A stretch of DNA of 14,878 bases from JAJOKK01 sp965370555 (GTDB lineage: Bacteria; Bipolaricaulota; Bipolaricaulia; UBA7950; UBA9294), in contig CBDUVB010000045.1 in NCBI GenBank assembly GCA_965370555.1, positions 1 to 14,878 on the forward strand, read 5' to 3'. A program made the translations under genes and the position numbers. Of this stretch, positions 6,980-13,033 are shown piece after piece. Under the pieces are notes generated by a model. The model made no database searches and was not told the DNA's origin. It worked only from the letters and a program-made list of their open reading frames with translations. Position 1 is the first letter of the stretch. The number at the start of each line of letters is the position of its first letter.

Positions 6980-8729
6980 CTGCCATCCCTCCATCTCCCA
7001 ACTGGGATCGGTAGATCTCTTGATAGATTTGGCACGTAGCTAGGAGTTCCGTGTGGGTGCCGATCGCCGCAACTTCTCCCTGATCGAGGACCACGATCTT
7101 GTCCGCCAAGAGGACCGTGCTGATCCTCTGTGCAACGATGAATCGCGTGGTGTCGCCTTCCGATTGCGCGATCAGACGATCGAGTGCGTCCTGCAGCTTG
7201 GCCTCGGTCTCCACATCGACCGCGCTTGTCGAATCATCGAGGATGATGATTTTAGGGCGCACGAGAAGGGCTCGCGCGATGGCGATCCGCTGCTTCTCCC
7301 CACCGGAGAGGGTCACTCCACGCTGTCCTACTCGTGTATCGTAGCCATCGGGCAGTGCTGCGATGAACGCGTGTGCCTGTGCCGCCTTCGCAGCAGTGAT
7401 CACCTCTTCCTCATCCGCTTGTGGGTGTCCGTAGCAGATGTTATCGCGAATCGTCCCTCCAAAGAGGATCGCTTCCTGCAGGGCCACCCCAATCTGCACC
7501 CTGAGGGAATGAAGACGGATATCCCGCACATCGATTCCGTCAATACTCACCCGCCCTTCGCTTACGTCGTAGAAGCGAGGAACGAGGTGAATAAGGGAGG
7601 ATTTTCCCGCTCCGGTCGCCCCGAGGATCGCCACCGTCTCCCCAGGCTCAGCGATGAGGTTGATCCCTTTCAACACCGGGTCGCGTCCATCCTGTGCGTA
7701 GCTGAACGAGACGTTCTCGAACAGAACGCGCCCCGCCACATTCTCCAAGGGACGAGCCGTCTTCTTCTCCTGCACCTCAGCGGCGCTGTCGAGGACCTCG
7801 AGAATCCGACCAGCCGAGGCGTCGGCCGCTGCCAAGGGGCCGATCATCCCTGCCAGCATAAGAATGGGGAAGAGGGCAAAGGTCAGGTAGTTGATCGAGG
7901 CAACAAGCTCTCCCAGCGTCATTTGCCCGTGGATAGCAGAGGCCCCACCAAACCAGACCGCCCCGACGACCCCCAGGTTAACGATGAGGAGCATCGTCGG
8001 GATGAGGATAGCCAGAAGCTCCATCACGCGGATGTTCTTTGCCATCAGCTCGGTATTCGCATCATCGAAGCGCGCCTCCTCATGTGGGACACGCACGAAC
8101 GCCTTGACCAGCCGTACCCCGGCGAGGTTCTCCTGTAGCACCGTGCTCAACCGGTCGAGTCTCCTCTGCACCGCGAGGAAAAGTGGCTGCGCCGTGCGCA
8201 TGAAGAGCAGGATCAGAACAGCAATTATTGGGAGGAAGCAGGCCATCATCACTGCCAATTGACGGCTGGTAAGTATGAGCATGACGATGCTTCCCACGAT
8301 CCACACCGGCGCACGTGTTAAGAGGCGGAGCGACATCGTAACGATCGACTGCACCATGTTTACGTCGCTTGTCGTGCGCACCAAGAGCTTTCCTGTTCGC
8401 AGTTTGTCCAGGTTTCCAAACGAGAACGTCTGCACCTTACGCACGATAGCACTCCTCACATCGGCGGCGAACCCTTGTGAAACCCGTACCGCAAGGAGCG
8501 TGTTTCCGATCGAGAAGAGGGCACTAATAAGGGCCACGCCGATCATGACAAGCGCGGTTGTGGCGATCGTGCGTATGTCCCCGTTGGCGATCCCTCGATC
8601 GATGATTCGCTGCGTCAAGCGTGGGATGAGTAGGTCCGCGCCTACCATGCCGAGGAGGAGGGTGAGCGCGATGACGCTCTGCCATCCATAGGGTTTTACA
8701 AAACGAAACATCCGCTTGAGTGATGCCAT
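6972..8729 (-). CDS. ABC exporter half-transporter, degenerate-ATPase subunit of a heterodimer
   Basis: 585 residues; ATG 8729, with GGAG about 7 bases upstream in GAGGAGATAGGAG. The membrane domain covers about 15-300 with several long hydrophobic segments. In the ATPase domain Walker A is GATGAGKS (370-377) and the signature is canonical LSGGE (474-478). Walker B reads ILDD, with Asp499 where the catalytic Glu should be, and the switch residue is Gln534 (VAQR) instead of His. These two substitutions are the known marks of the degenerate-site subunit in heterodimeric exporters (TM287 type). Its degenerate Walker/switch site would pair with the partner's LSEGQ signature, leaving one hydrolytic site. 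It lies 31 bases after marR and overlaps its partner gene by 8 bases, so the two are probably translated together. Confidence 0.95.
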   Translation of the reverse strand: MASLKRMFRFVKPYGWQSVIALTLLLGMVGADLLIPRLTQRIIDRGIANGDIRTIATTALVMIGVALISALFSIGNTLLAVRVSQGFAADVRSAIVRKVQTFSFGNLDKLRTGKLLVRTTSDVNMVQSIVTMSLRLLTRAPVWIVGSIVMLILTSRQLAVMMACFLPIIAVLILLFMRTAQPLFLAVQRRLDRLSTVLQENLAGVRLVKAFVRVPHEEARFDDANTELMAKNIRVMELLAILIPTMLLIVNLGVVGAVWFGGASAIHGQMTLGELVASINYLTFALFPILMLAGMIGPLAAADASAGRILEVLDSAAEVQEKKTARPLENVAGRVLFENVSFSYAQDGRDPVLKGINLIAEPGETVAILGATGAGKSSLIHLVPRFYDVSEGRVSIDGIDVRDIRLHSLRVQIGVALQEAILFGGTIRDNICYGHPQADEEEVITAAKAAQAHAFIAALPDGYDTRVGQRGVTLSGGEKQRIAIARALLVRPKIIILDDSTSAVDVETEAKLQDALDRLIAQSEGDTTRFIVAQRISTVLLADKIVVLDQGEVAAIGTHTELLATCQIYQEIYRSQLGDGGMADV

Positions 8730-8760
8730 CTCCTATCTCCTCGTCTATTCCGTCTTGTAG

Positions 8761-9204
8761 CTACTGGATCTTCGTCTGTCCCAGGTTATCGCGAATCTGC
8801 AACAGAAGCTGTCGCAAGAGCGTACGATCTCCTTCGGTGAATCCGGCAAGTGCCTGTCCCTCTAACTTGTGCCAGTTTCCTTCCACTCTCTCGCGAAGCG
8901 ATCGCCCTTTCTCAGTCAAGAAGACACGCGACCCCCGTTGATCATGCGGATCCGGGCGTCGCTCGATCAAGCCGAGCTTCTCCATGCGCTGCAGGGATAT
9001 GGTCACCGTCGCCGGAGCGACACGCAGCCCATGCGCAAGTTCTGACTGTGTGATCCCATCCCTGTGCCAGAGTTGTTGCAATGCTACACCCTGCCCGCAA
9101 TAGAGGCCGATCCCTCCCATAAGGACACGCGACCGATCGCGCGAGAGCTTGCAGACCTGCGCCAGCAGATGACCAATTGAAGTATGGCTCCCTTCCTCGT
9201 CCAT
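8761..9204 (-). CDS. MarR-family transcriptional repressor
   Basis: 147 residues; ATG 9204 preceded by GGGAGG with 6-base spacing. A winged helix-turn-helix spans about 45-103: ITQSELAHGLRVAPATVTIS, then RMEKLGLIERR, and the wing DPHDQRGSRVFLTEKG with the conserved D-x-R-G pattern. Long helices at both ends provide dimerisation. Cys18 and Cys36 are present, so redox sensing is conceivable but not shown. It is first gene of an operon with two ABC exporter subunits, the classic layout of an efflux pump under a ligand-released repressor. Palindromic sites overlapping its own promoter (9237-9264) suggest autoregulation of the whole operon. Confidence 0.94.
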   Translation of the reverse strand: MDEEGSHTSIGHLLAQVCKLSRDRSRVLMGGIGLYCGQGVALQQLWHRDGITQSELAHGLRVAPATVTISLQRMEKLGLIERRPDPHDQRGSRVFLTEKGRSLRERVEGNWHKLEGQALAGFTEGDRTLLRQLLLQIRDNLGQTKIQ

Positions 9205-9236
9205 GTCGGCCTCCCGTGTTACCTACGATCAGATGC

Positions 9237-9248
9237 TTAGACGTCTAA
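9237..9248. promoter_or_regulatory. Palindromic operator 1 of the marR operon
   Basis: TTAGACGTCTAA is a perfect 12-bp palindrome in the marR leader. It shares TTAG/CTAA arms with the site at 9251-9264, the centres being 15 bases apart. Likely MarR-dimer binding site. Confidence 0.6.
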
Positions 9249-9250
9249 TA

Positions 9251-9264
9251 TTTAGTTGTCTAAA
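9251..9264. promoter_or_regulatory. Palindromic operator 2 of the marR operon
   Basis: TTTAG-TTGT-CTAAA has perfect 5-bp arms. It overlaps the edge of the -10 box (9264-9269) and the predicted start point near 9257, so bound repressor would block RNA polymerase. Confidence 0.6.
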
Positions 9265-9291
9265 TAATAACCTTCCCTCCCCTCTTGTCAA
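9264..9291 (-). promoter_or_regulatory. Promoter of the marR-ABC exporter operon
   Basis: Minus-strand TTGACA (9286-9291, perfect), 16-base spacer, TATTAT (9264-9269, 5 of 6). The predicted start near 9257 gives a leader of about 50 bases that contains both palindromes. Confidence 0.65.
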
Positions 9292-9337
9292 CCTCTTCTC
9301 CGCGCGGGTTGCGGAGCAAGGCCGGAGGCCGAACAGA

Positions 9338-9373
9338 CGCTTTCACCGCCGAGAACGCGGAGCACGCAGAGAG
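9338..9373. repeat. Intergenic 9-mer periodic repeat (second copy, inverted)
   Basis: On the minus strand it reads CTCTCTGCG, TGCTCCGCG, TTCTCGGCG, GTGAAAGCG: four 9-mers matching the layout at 5051-5086. The stretch 9292-9480 otherwise contains only this and the 8/16-mer arrays; I see no gene in it. Confidence 0.6.
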
Positions 9374-9386
9374 GGGGAGCAGGGTT

Positions 9387-9420
9387 GAGTGATTGAGCGA
9401 GTAAGTGATTGAGTGATTGA
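9387..9420. repeat. Tandem 8-mer array (GAGTGATT type)
   Basis: Four consecutive units GAGTGATT, GAGCGAGT, AAGTGATT, GAGTGATT, then GA. It lies between the marR promoter and the ACT gene. Confidence 0.75.
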
Positions 9421-9426
9421 ACCTTC

Positions 9427-9465
9427 CAATCTCCCGATCATTCAATCTTCCGATCTCTCAATTCC
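9427..9465. repeat. 16-bp tandem repeat partly complementary to the 8-mer array
   Basis: CAATCTCCCGATCATT (9427-9442) and CAATCTTCCGATCTCT (9443-9458) are followed by CAATTCC. The CAAT/TCAATC elements are the complement of the GATTGA elements just upstream, so the two arrays could fold into an imperfect hairpin. Confidence 0.65.
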
Positions 9466-9495
9466 TCGGAGAATTTCCCTCTGCTGTGTTTGGCG

Positions 9496-9504
9496 TGCTA
9501 TGAT
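9496..9504 (+). promoter_or_regulatory. Possible extended -10 promoter of the ACT gene
   Basis: TGC followed by TATGAT matches an extended -10 element (TGnTATAAT). No good -35 is seen, and the predicted start falls at the beginning of the SD, so the leader would be very short. Confidence 0.35.
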
Positions 9505-9522
9505 GTCACGGAGGTGATTGGT

Positions 9523-9897
9523 ATGAAAGAGTTCTCGTTCACAATTGGAAACTGCCCAGGGAGCCTCGTGGAGATCGCGGAGATCCTTGGGAACGAGCAC
9601 GTCAACATCGAAGGGATCGCTGGCACGACCGTGTTGGAGGAAGGTGTTATCTGTCTTGTCACCGACGATCCTGGGAAGGCGCGCAAGGTCTTGCGCGGAG
9701 CAGGGGTCGATTTTGAGGAGAATGAGGCACTTATCCTCGATCTTGCTAATCATCCGGGACAGCTAGCAACGCTTCTTGGACGCCTTAGCAGGGAGAAGAT
9801 CAACGTCCTATCCTGCTATCCGAGCGTGGAGAAGAGTCGGGTCATCTTCACCGTCGATCAGGTTGAGCGAACAAAGGAGATCCTGCGTATCCCTTGA
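9523..9897 (+). CDS. Small tandem ACT-domain protein
   Basis: 124 residues. ATG 9523 is chosen because GGAGGTGA (9510-9517) precedes it; an in-frame TTG at 9490 has no such site. Two ACT domains fill the protein: residues 4-62 (NCPGSLVEIAEILGNEHVNI) and 67-122 (NHPGQLATLLGRLSREKINV), each with the Pro-Gly-x-Leu turn and the Asn-Ile/Val strand typical of amino-acid-binding ACT folds. There is no catalytic domain, so it is a stand-alone ACT protein that probably senses an amino acid or regulates a partner enzyme. It is monocistronic here, convergent with the lipoprotein gene, and gives no pathway context. The ligand is unknown. Confidence 0.9.
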   Translation: MKEFSFTIGNCPGSLVEIAEILGNEHVNIEGIAGTTVLEEGVICLVTDDPGKARKVLRGAGVDFEENEALILDLANHPGQLATLLGRLSREKINVLSCYPSVEKSRVIFTVDQVERTKEILRIP

Positions 9898-9966
9898 TGG
9901 CGAGCTTCTGGTAGTGACTGAAACAGCGAGCATGCTGATTACAATGAGCTACCATTAGATTCTCGT

Positions 9967-10824
9967 TCAAGGCAGCCCTTCGATCCGAATGCTTCCGTTA
10001 CTTGTCCGGAGATTCAAAGTCGAGGCGCTTGGTGGATTCAGCGTTGCTGACCACGACTTTCCTTCAGTATCGCCGATCAGAGGAAGGTTGGTTGAGATAA
10101 TCCCGTTGCTCGTGCTTGCATCGATTCTCAACGCCGTATCTTGCAGGATCGCGACTTCGATCGCACCGTTGCTCGTCCTCATGCGGTGTGTATCCCCGAG
10201 GAGATGCCCGCGGAAGACGACCGCACCATTGCTCGTTTCCGCGTCGATCGATCCATCGATATCGCTCATGTTGATCGCACCATTGCTCGTATCGAGCCTG
10301 ATACTACCCACAACGTGATCGATGTCGATCTTGCCGTTACTCGTCTCAACTTTGACTGTCCCGGCAATATTCGCGACGGTCACTTCCCCGTTGCTCGTAT
10401 CGACATCTATGTCCCCGTGAATCGGCATGAGGATATCAAATTCTACACTGGTATACTTCCTTGCATCGGTCGGCTGCTCAGAGGACCGAAAACGCAGGGT
10501 TACTCGATCCCCATCCTGAGACATGAAGACGACCATCTTCTCCAGCTTCTCATTTGCTTCTTCGAGAGTGTCTCCTCGCGCCGAGAGAGTTGCTGTAACC
10601 TGCACATCGTTTTGTCCTTCCACACCGCGAACAGTCACGGCTCCATTCAACGTCTCAGTCACCACGGTCGGGACTCCCTCTAAGGCGAACGTAGCTGTTT
10701 TCACCTCGGTGCTCTCCACTTGTGGAACAACCAGATCATCAAAGTCACACGCGCTCAAAAATAAGAACGCCACCAACCCAAGGCCCAAACAGGCCAACAT
10801 TTTTGCTCTTGTTAATCGGTTCAT
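9967..10824 (-). CDS. DUF4097-type beta-helix lipoprotein
   Basis: 285 residues. Start ATG 10824 (or the adjacent ATG 10827); AAGGAGG at 10830-10836 gives 5-base spacing to 10824. Residues 1-25 form a lipoprotein signal with lipobox LSAC, lipidated Cys26. Later the motif TSNG recurs at about residues 143, 161, 179, 197, 217, 238 and 274, that is, every 18 residues and then slightly irregularly, each followed by alternating hydrophobics (DTSNGEVTV, ETSNGKIDI, RTSNGAIEV). This is the repeat of the DUF4097/putative-adhesin right-handed beta-helix family. It is last gene of the gntR-ABC operon, 25 bases after the small membrane protein. Such proteins often accompany envelope-stress or ABC operons; the molecular role is unknown. 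Confidence 0.9.
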   Translation of the reverse strand: MNRLTRAKMLACLGLGLVAFLFLSACDFDDLVVPQVESTEVKTATFALEGVPTVVTETLNGAVTVRGVEGQNDVQVTATLSARGDTLEEANEKLEKMVVFMSQDGDRVTLRFRSSEQPTDARKYTSVEFDILMPIHGDIDVDTSNGEVTVANIAGTVKVETSNGKIDIDHVVGSIRLDTSNGAINMSDIDGSIDAETSNGAVVFRGHLLGDTHRMRTSNGAIEVAILQDTALRIDASTSNGIISTNLPLIGDTEGKSWSATLNPPSASTLNLRTSNGSIRIEGLP

Positions 10825-10849
10825 CATCGCCTCCTTCCAAAGAAAATGG

Positions 10850-11011
10850 CTACAGCGTTCCGCCGATGACCTGCCAGGCAAGCGCGGCGATGAGTACGCT
10901 ACCCATCCCGCGTGCCGTCCAGCTGGTCGTCCCCGTCCACAGACGGTAACCCCAGTACCCGATAAGGCCAAGGAGCAAGATACGTAAAACGATCAGAAAT
11001 GCCTGTGTCAT
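10850..11011 (-). CDS. 53-residue membrane protein of the gntR-ABC operon
   Basis: ATG 11011 overlaps the permease stop codon as ATGA, and GGAGG lies upstream within the permease end, so it is translationally coupled. The sequence MTQAFLIVLRILLLGLIGYW gives one transmembrane helix. A polar stretch (RLWTGTTSWTARG) follows, then a second hydrophobic segment (MGSVLIAALAWQVIGGTL), so two helices with a short loop. I do not firmly recognise a family; it faintly resembles the N-terminal part of DUF2568/YrdB-like proteins. Tight coupling suggests it is a small partner of the ABC permease. Confidence 0.75.
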   Translation of the reverse strand: MTQAFLIVLRILLLGLIGYWGYRLWTGTTSWTARGMGSVLIAALAWQVIGGTL

Positions 11012-11811
11012 CCCTCCACCTCCTGCCAGACACGCCCGGCGATCAGGAGCAGCACAACCGTAAGTGCTAGCATTATCCACAGTGGTTCCTGCGGCACGCC
11101 AATGTACTCTCCGTTCAAGATAAGGAACTGAATCTCCTCACTGTGAGCCATGCTCGTTGCCTCCTCGCTGTGAGCCATCTGGATACCGAATGTATTGAGC
11201 ATTCGCCATCCCGGAAGCGTGTACGAGACACGGACAATCCACTCGCCGATCCAGCGAAAGAGAAACGGTGTGCCGAGAACCATCACCACCCCCGGAATCC
11301 AACCAGGGCCCGACACACGATACGCACTGATGAACACCATCAACAACAACGTCCACGCCAGAAGTGGTGCAACTGCTGTCCCCACCAAATACAGTGGAAC
11401 ACTGAACGGAATATCGCCCACGCTCCTAGCCGTCAGAATCACACCAGCCTGGGAGACTGCCCACCATGCAAGACCCCCGATGATAACCGCGTAAACGAGG
11501 GCCGTGATCAGTGCGAAGGCGAATCGAGCAAGCACGTGCAAATACCCGCTCGGAGGACTGAGTAACAGTACCTGATACTGCCCCTGGCGCGTCTCTCCGC
11601 GGATTCGGCCGATCATTAAACACAGGACGAGTACGCCAATCAGCGCTGCACCGGTGAGGAGACCAGCTCGAACACCTAGCCGCTCCCCAATTTCTGCAAG
11701 TCGTACCTGATGCATGCCCCACGCCCAGAAGGCGAGCGATCCGATAAGTGCTGCTGCCCACACCCGGGAACGCCGGTACTCAAGCCAAAGCAGTGTTTTG
11801 AACCTCTTCAT
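11008..11811 (-). CDS. ABC-2 type transporter permease
   Basis: 267 residues from ATG 11811, which overlaps the ATPase stop as ATGA and follows GGGAGG by about 8 bases; longer in-frame starts upstream lie inside the ATPase gene. The N-terminal amphipathic stretch (MKRFKTLLWLEYRRSRVW) is typical of ABC-2 permeases. About six membrane segments are visible near 18-34, 49-68, 92-116, 138-162, 171-190 and 243-259. An extracytoplasmic loop near 212-229 contains a perfect MAHSEE duplication. With the preceding ATPase it forms an exporter of the YtrBC/EcsAB general kind; the substrate is unknown, possibly a peptide, drug or envelope component. Confidence 0.88.
   Translation of the reverse strand: MKRFKTLLWLEYRRSRVWAAALIGSLAFWAWGMHQVRLAEIGERLGVRAGLLTGAALIGVLVLCLMIGRIRGETRQGQYQVLLLSPPSGYLHVLARFAFALITALVYAVIIGGLAWWAVSQAGVILTARSVGDIPFSVPLYLVGTAVAPLLAWTLLLMVFISAYRVSGPGWIPGVVMVLGTPFLFRWIGEWIVRVSYTLPGWRMLNTFGIQMAHSEEATSMAHSEEIQFLILNGEYIGVPQEPLWIMLALTVVLLLIAGRVWQEVEG
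11134..11178 (-). repeat. 27-bp tandem duplication in the permease gene
   Basis: CTCCTCACTGTGAGCCAT (11134-11151) recurs as CTCCTCGCTGTGAGCCAT (11161-11178), 27 bases apart with one mismatch. It encodes MAHSEEATS followed by MAHSEE, an in-frame duplication in a loop. Confidence 0.85.
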
Positions 11812-12488
11812 CCTAGCACCTCCCGGAAGGCATCGACCACACTCTTGCCCTGTTCGCGTAGCTCCTCCGCTTGTGTATCCAGAGCCAACCGCCCATCGCG
11901 CAGGTAGATAACGCGCTCGAACAGCCCTTCGGCTTCCGCGACCTCGTGAGTCGAAAGGAGAATCGTCTCGTCGGTATGCCATTCGCGCACGAGCGACTGC
12001 AAGATCTTCTCCCGCGACAGGAGATCGATCCCTGCCAACGGCTCGTCGAGCAGGTAAAGTTTTGCATCGCGTGCCAGTGCCATCGCCAGACGCAACCGGC
12101 CGCGTTCCCCCCTCGACATCGCCTTCGTCTTTCGTCGCGGTACATCGAGTGTGTCGAGCAGTTCACGAAAACGGCTGCGATCGAAATCGTCGTACAACCC
12201 TGCCATGAAACGCTCGGCATCCGCCGGCGTCATCCAGGTGTAGAGTGAATCGGTCTCACCGAGGTAGACAATCTTCGCCCGATTGCGGCGTGGCGGACTG
12301 TCAAAGGTCATCACCTTCCCTTCGGTAGGGATCAGCAGACCCGCAAGCAGCTTCAACATCGTCGATTTTCCACTTCCATTAAGCCCGAGTACACCGACGA
12401 TCTCGCCAGCGGGAAAATCGAGTGTCAGCCCCCGCACGCCCTCGGCCTTGTAGTAACGCTTGGTCACGTTATTCAGTTTCGCCAGCAT
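11808..12488 (-). CDS. ABC transporter ATP-binding protein
   Basis: 226 residues; ATG 12488 with AAGGAGG 6 bases upstream, inside the end of gntR (20-bp overlap). Walker A is GLNGSGKST (35-43), Walker B LYLLDE (144-149), switch His181 (STHE). The signature is MSRGE (124-128) in place of LSGGQ, and the Q-loop region reads VYLGETDSLY without an obvious Gln. Such relaxed signatures are common in EcsA/YtrB-like ATPases working with ABC-2 permeases, and the Walker B Glu and His remain, so it should hydrolyse ATP. It energises the permease encoded immediately downstream. Order and family match the ytr-type operons of Firmicutes. Confidence 0.94.
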   Translation of the reverse strand: MLAKLNNVTKRYYKAEGVRGLTLDFPAGEIVGVLGLNGSGKSTMLKLLAGLLIPTEGKVMTFDSPPRRNRAKIVYLGETDSLYTWMTPADAERFMAGLYDDFDRSRFRELLDTLDVPRRKTKAMSRGERGRLRLAMALARDAKLYLLDEPLAGIDLLSREKILQSLVREWHTDETILLSTHEVAEAEGLFERVIYLRDGRLALDTQAEELREQGKSVVDAFREVLG

Positions 12489-12855
12489 CCAGCACCTCCT
12501 TCAAGACGGAGATCCCTTCCGAACTCGGGATCCCCAACCGTTTGATCTCCCTTGCATAGCTTGTTGCCGCAGAGTAGAGCATCTCTTCGCGCATCACCGC
12601 AACGGGCGCATCTTTCCGCACAAATGTACCCAGCCCCCGCCGTTTCTCGATCACACCCTGCCTTTCCAGCTCCATGTAGGCGTGGACCACCGTGTTCGGG
12701 TTCACCCCTAATGTTTGCGCCAACTCCCTCGCCGAGGCCAATTTCTTCCCCGGCGAAAGATCACCCCGTGCCAGGGATCGGCGCACGTTCTGCGCGATCT
12801 GTACGAAGATCGGCCCTGCATTCATGTCGAGAGTCCAGTCTTTCTTCTTCGTCAT
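12469..12855 (-). CDS. GntR-family repressor, YtrA subfamily
   Basis: 128 residues; ATG 12855 has no Shine-Dalgarno because promoter and operator abut it (leaderless, see below). A GntR winged HTH spans about 14-80: GPIFVQIAQNVRRSLARGDL, SPGKKLASARELAQTLGVNP, NTVVHAYMELERQGVIEKRR, with the wing GLGTFV. The short C-terminal part (about 45 residues, helical) is the small dimerisation tail of the YtrA subfamily, which lacks the large effector domains of other GntR proteins. YtrA-type repressors control ABC transporter operons and respond to envelope-active compounds. It is first gene of the five-gene operon and probably binds the 24-bp palindrome just upstream. Confidence 0.94.
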   Translation of the reverse strand: MTKKKDWTLDMNAGPIFVQIAQNVRRSLARGDLSPGKKLASARELAQTLGVNPNTVVHAYMELERQGVIEKRRGLGTFVRKDAPVAVMREEMLYSAATSYAREIKRLGIPSSEGISVLKEVLDAGETE

Positions 12856-12879
12856 AGCGTACTAGTATACTAATACACT
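12856..12879. promoter_or_regulatory. 24-bp palindromic operator for the GntR/YtrA-type repressor
   Basis: The halves AGCGTACTAGTA and TACTAATACACT are inverted repeats matching at 10 of 12 positions, with a perfect core TAGTATACTA (12863-12872). The site covers the -10 box and ends on the base before the gntR start codon. Confidence 0.7.
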
Positions 12880-12892
12880 AAGCGAAAGTCAA
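12864..12892 (-). promoter_or_regulatory. Promoter of the gntR-ABC operon, predicted leaderless transcript
   Basis: Minus-strand TTGACT (12887-12892, 5 of 6), exactly 17-base spacer, TATACT (12864-12869, 5 of 6). The start point predicted 6-8 bases downstream (about 12856-12858) is within 1-3 bases of the ATG at 12855, so the mRNA would have almost no leader. Confidence 0.75.
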
Positions 12893-13033
12893 GAGCCCTA
12901 TGAATAGCCTCTTAATTAGCGTTGCTATCAGGGGTTCATGGCAATCGATGGCAAGACGCCGGAAAAGGAGTTCAGATTCTCTGATGGATGCTCGCGGTTG
13001 ATCATATCTCCTGGATATGCTAGTCTCAGCGCA

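Noticed and set aside
7053..8138. 361-codon plus-strand frame antisense to the ABC gene
   Set aside because: Composition is not protein-like, and the opposite strand carries a fully conserved ABC exporter.
9387..9465. CRISPR array
   Set aside because: Units are 8 or 16 bases and contiguous, with no spacers of 30-40 bases and no cas genes.
9490..9522. TTG start for the ACT protein
   Set aside because: No SD; ATG 9523 with GGAGGTGA fits and starts the ACT domain correctly.
9898..9966. Terminator between the ACT and lipoprotein genes
   Set aside because: Only TGGTAG/CTACCA with a 34-base loop is seen; too weak to call.
10825..10971. N-terminal extension of the lipoprotein to 10971
   Set aside because: It would overlap the small membrane protein gene and bury the lipoprotein signal; the start near 10824 has SD and lipobox.
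11812..11982. N-terminal extension of the permease to 11982
   Set aside because: It lies inside the ATPase gene in another frame; ATG 11811 with ATGA coupling is the natural start.
12998..13026. TTGATC-N17-TAGTCT promoter for the endonuclease
   Set aside because: The -10 matches only 3 of 6 bases; noted because it too would give a leaderless start at 13034, but not strong enough to annotate.
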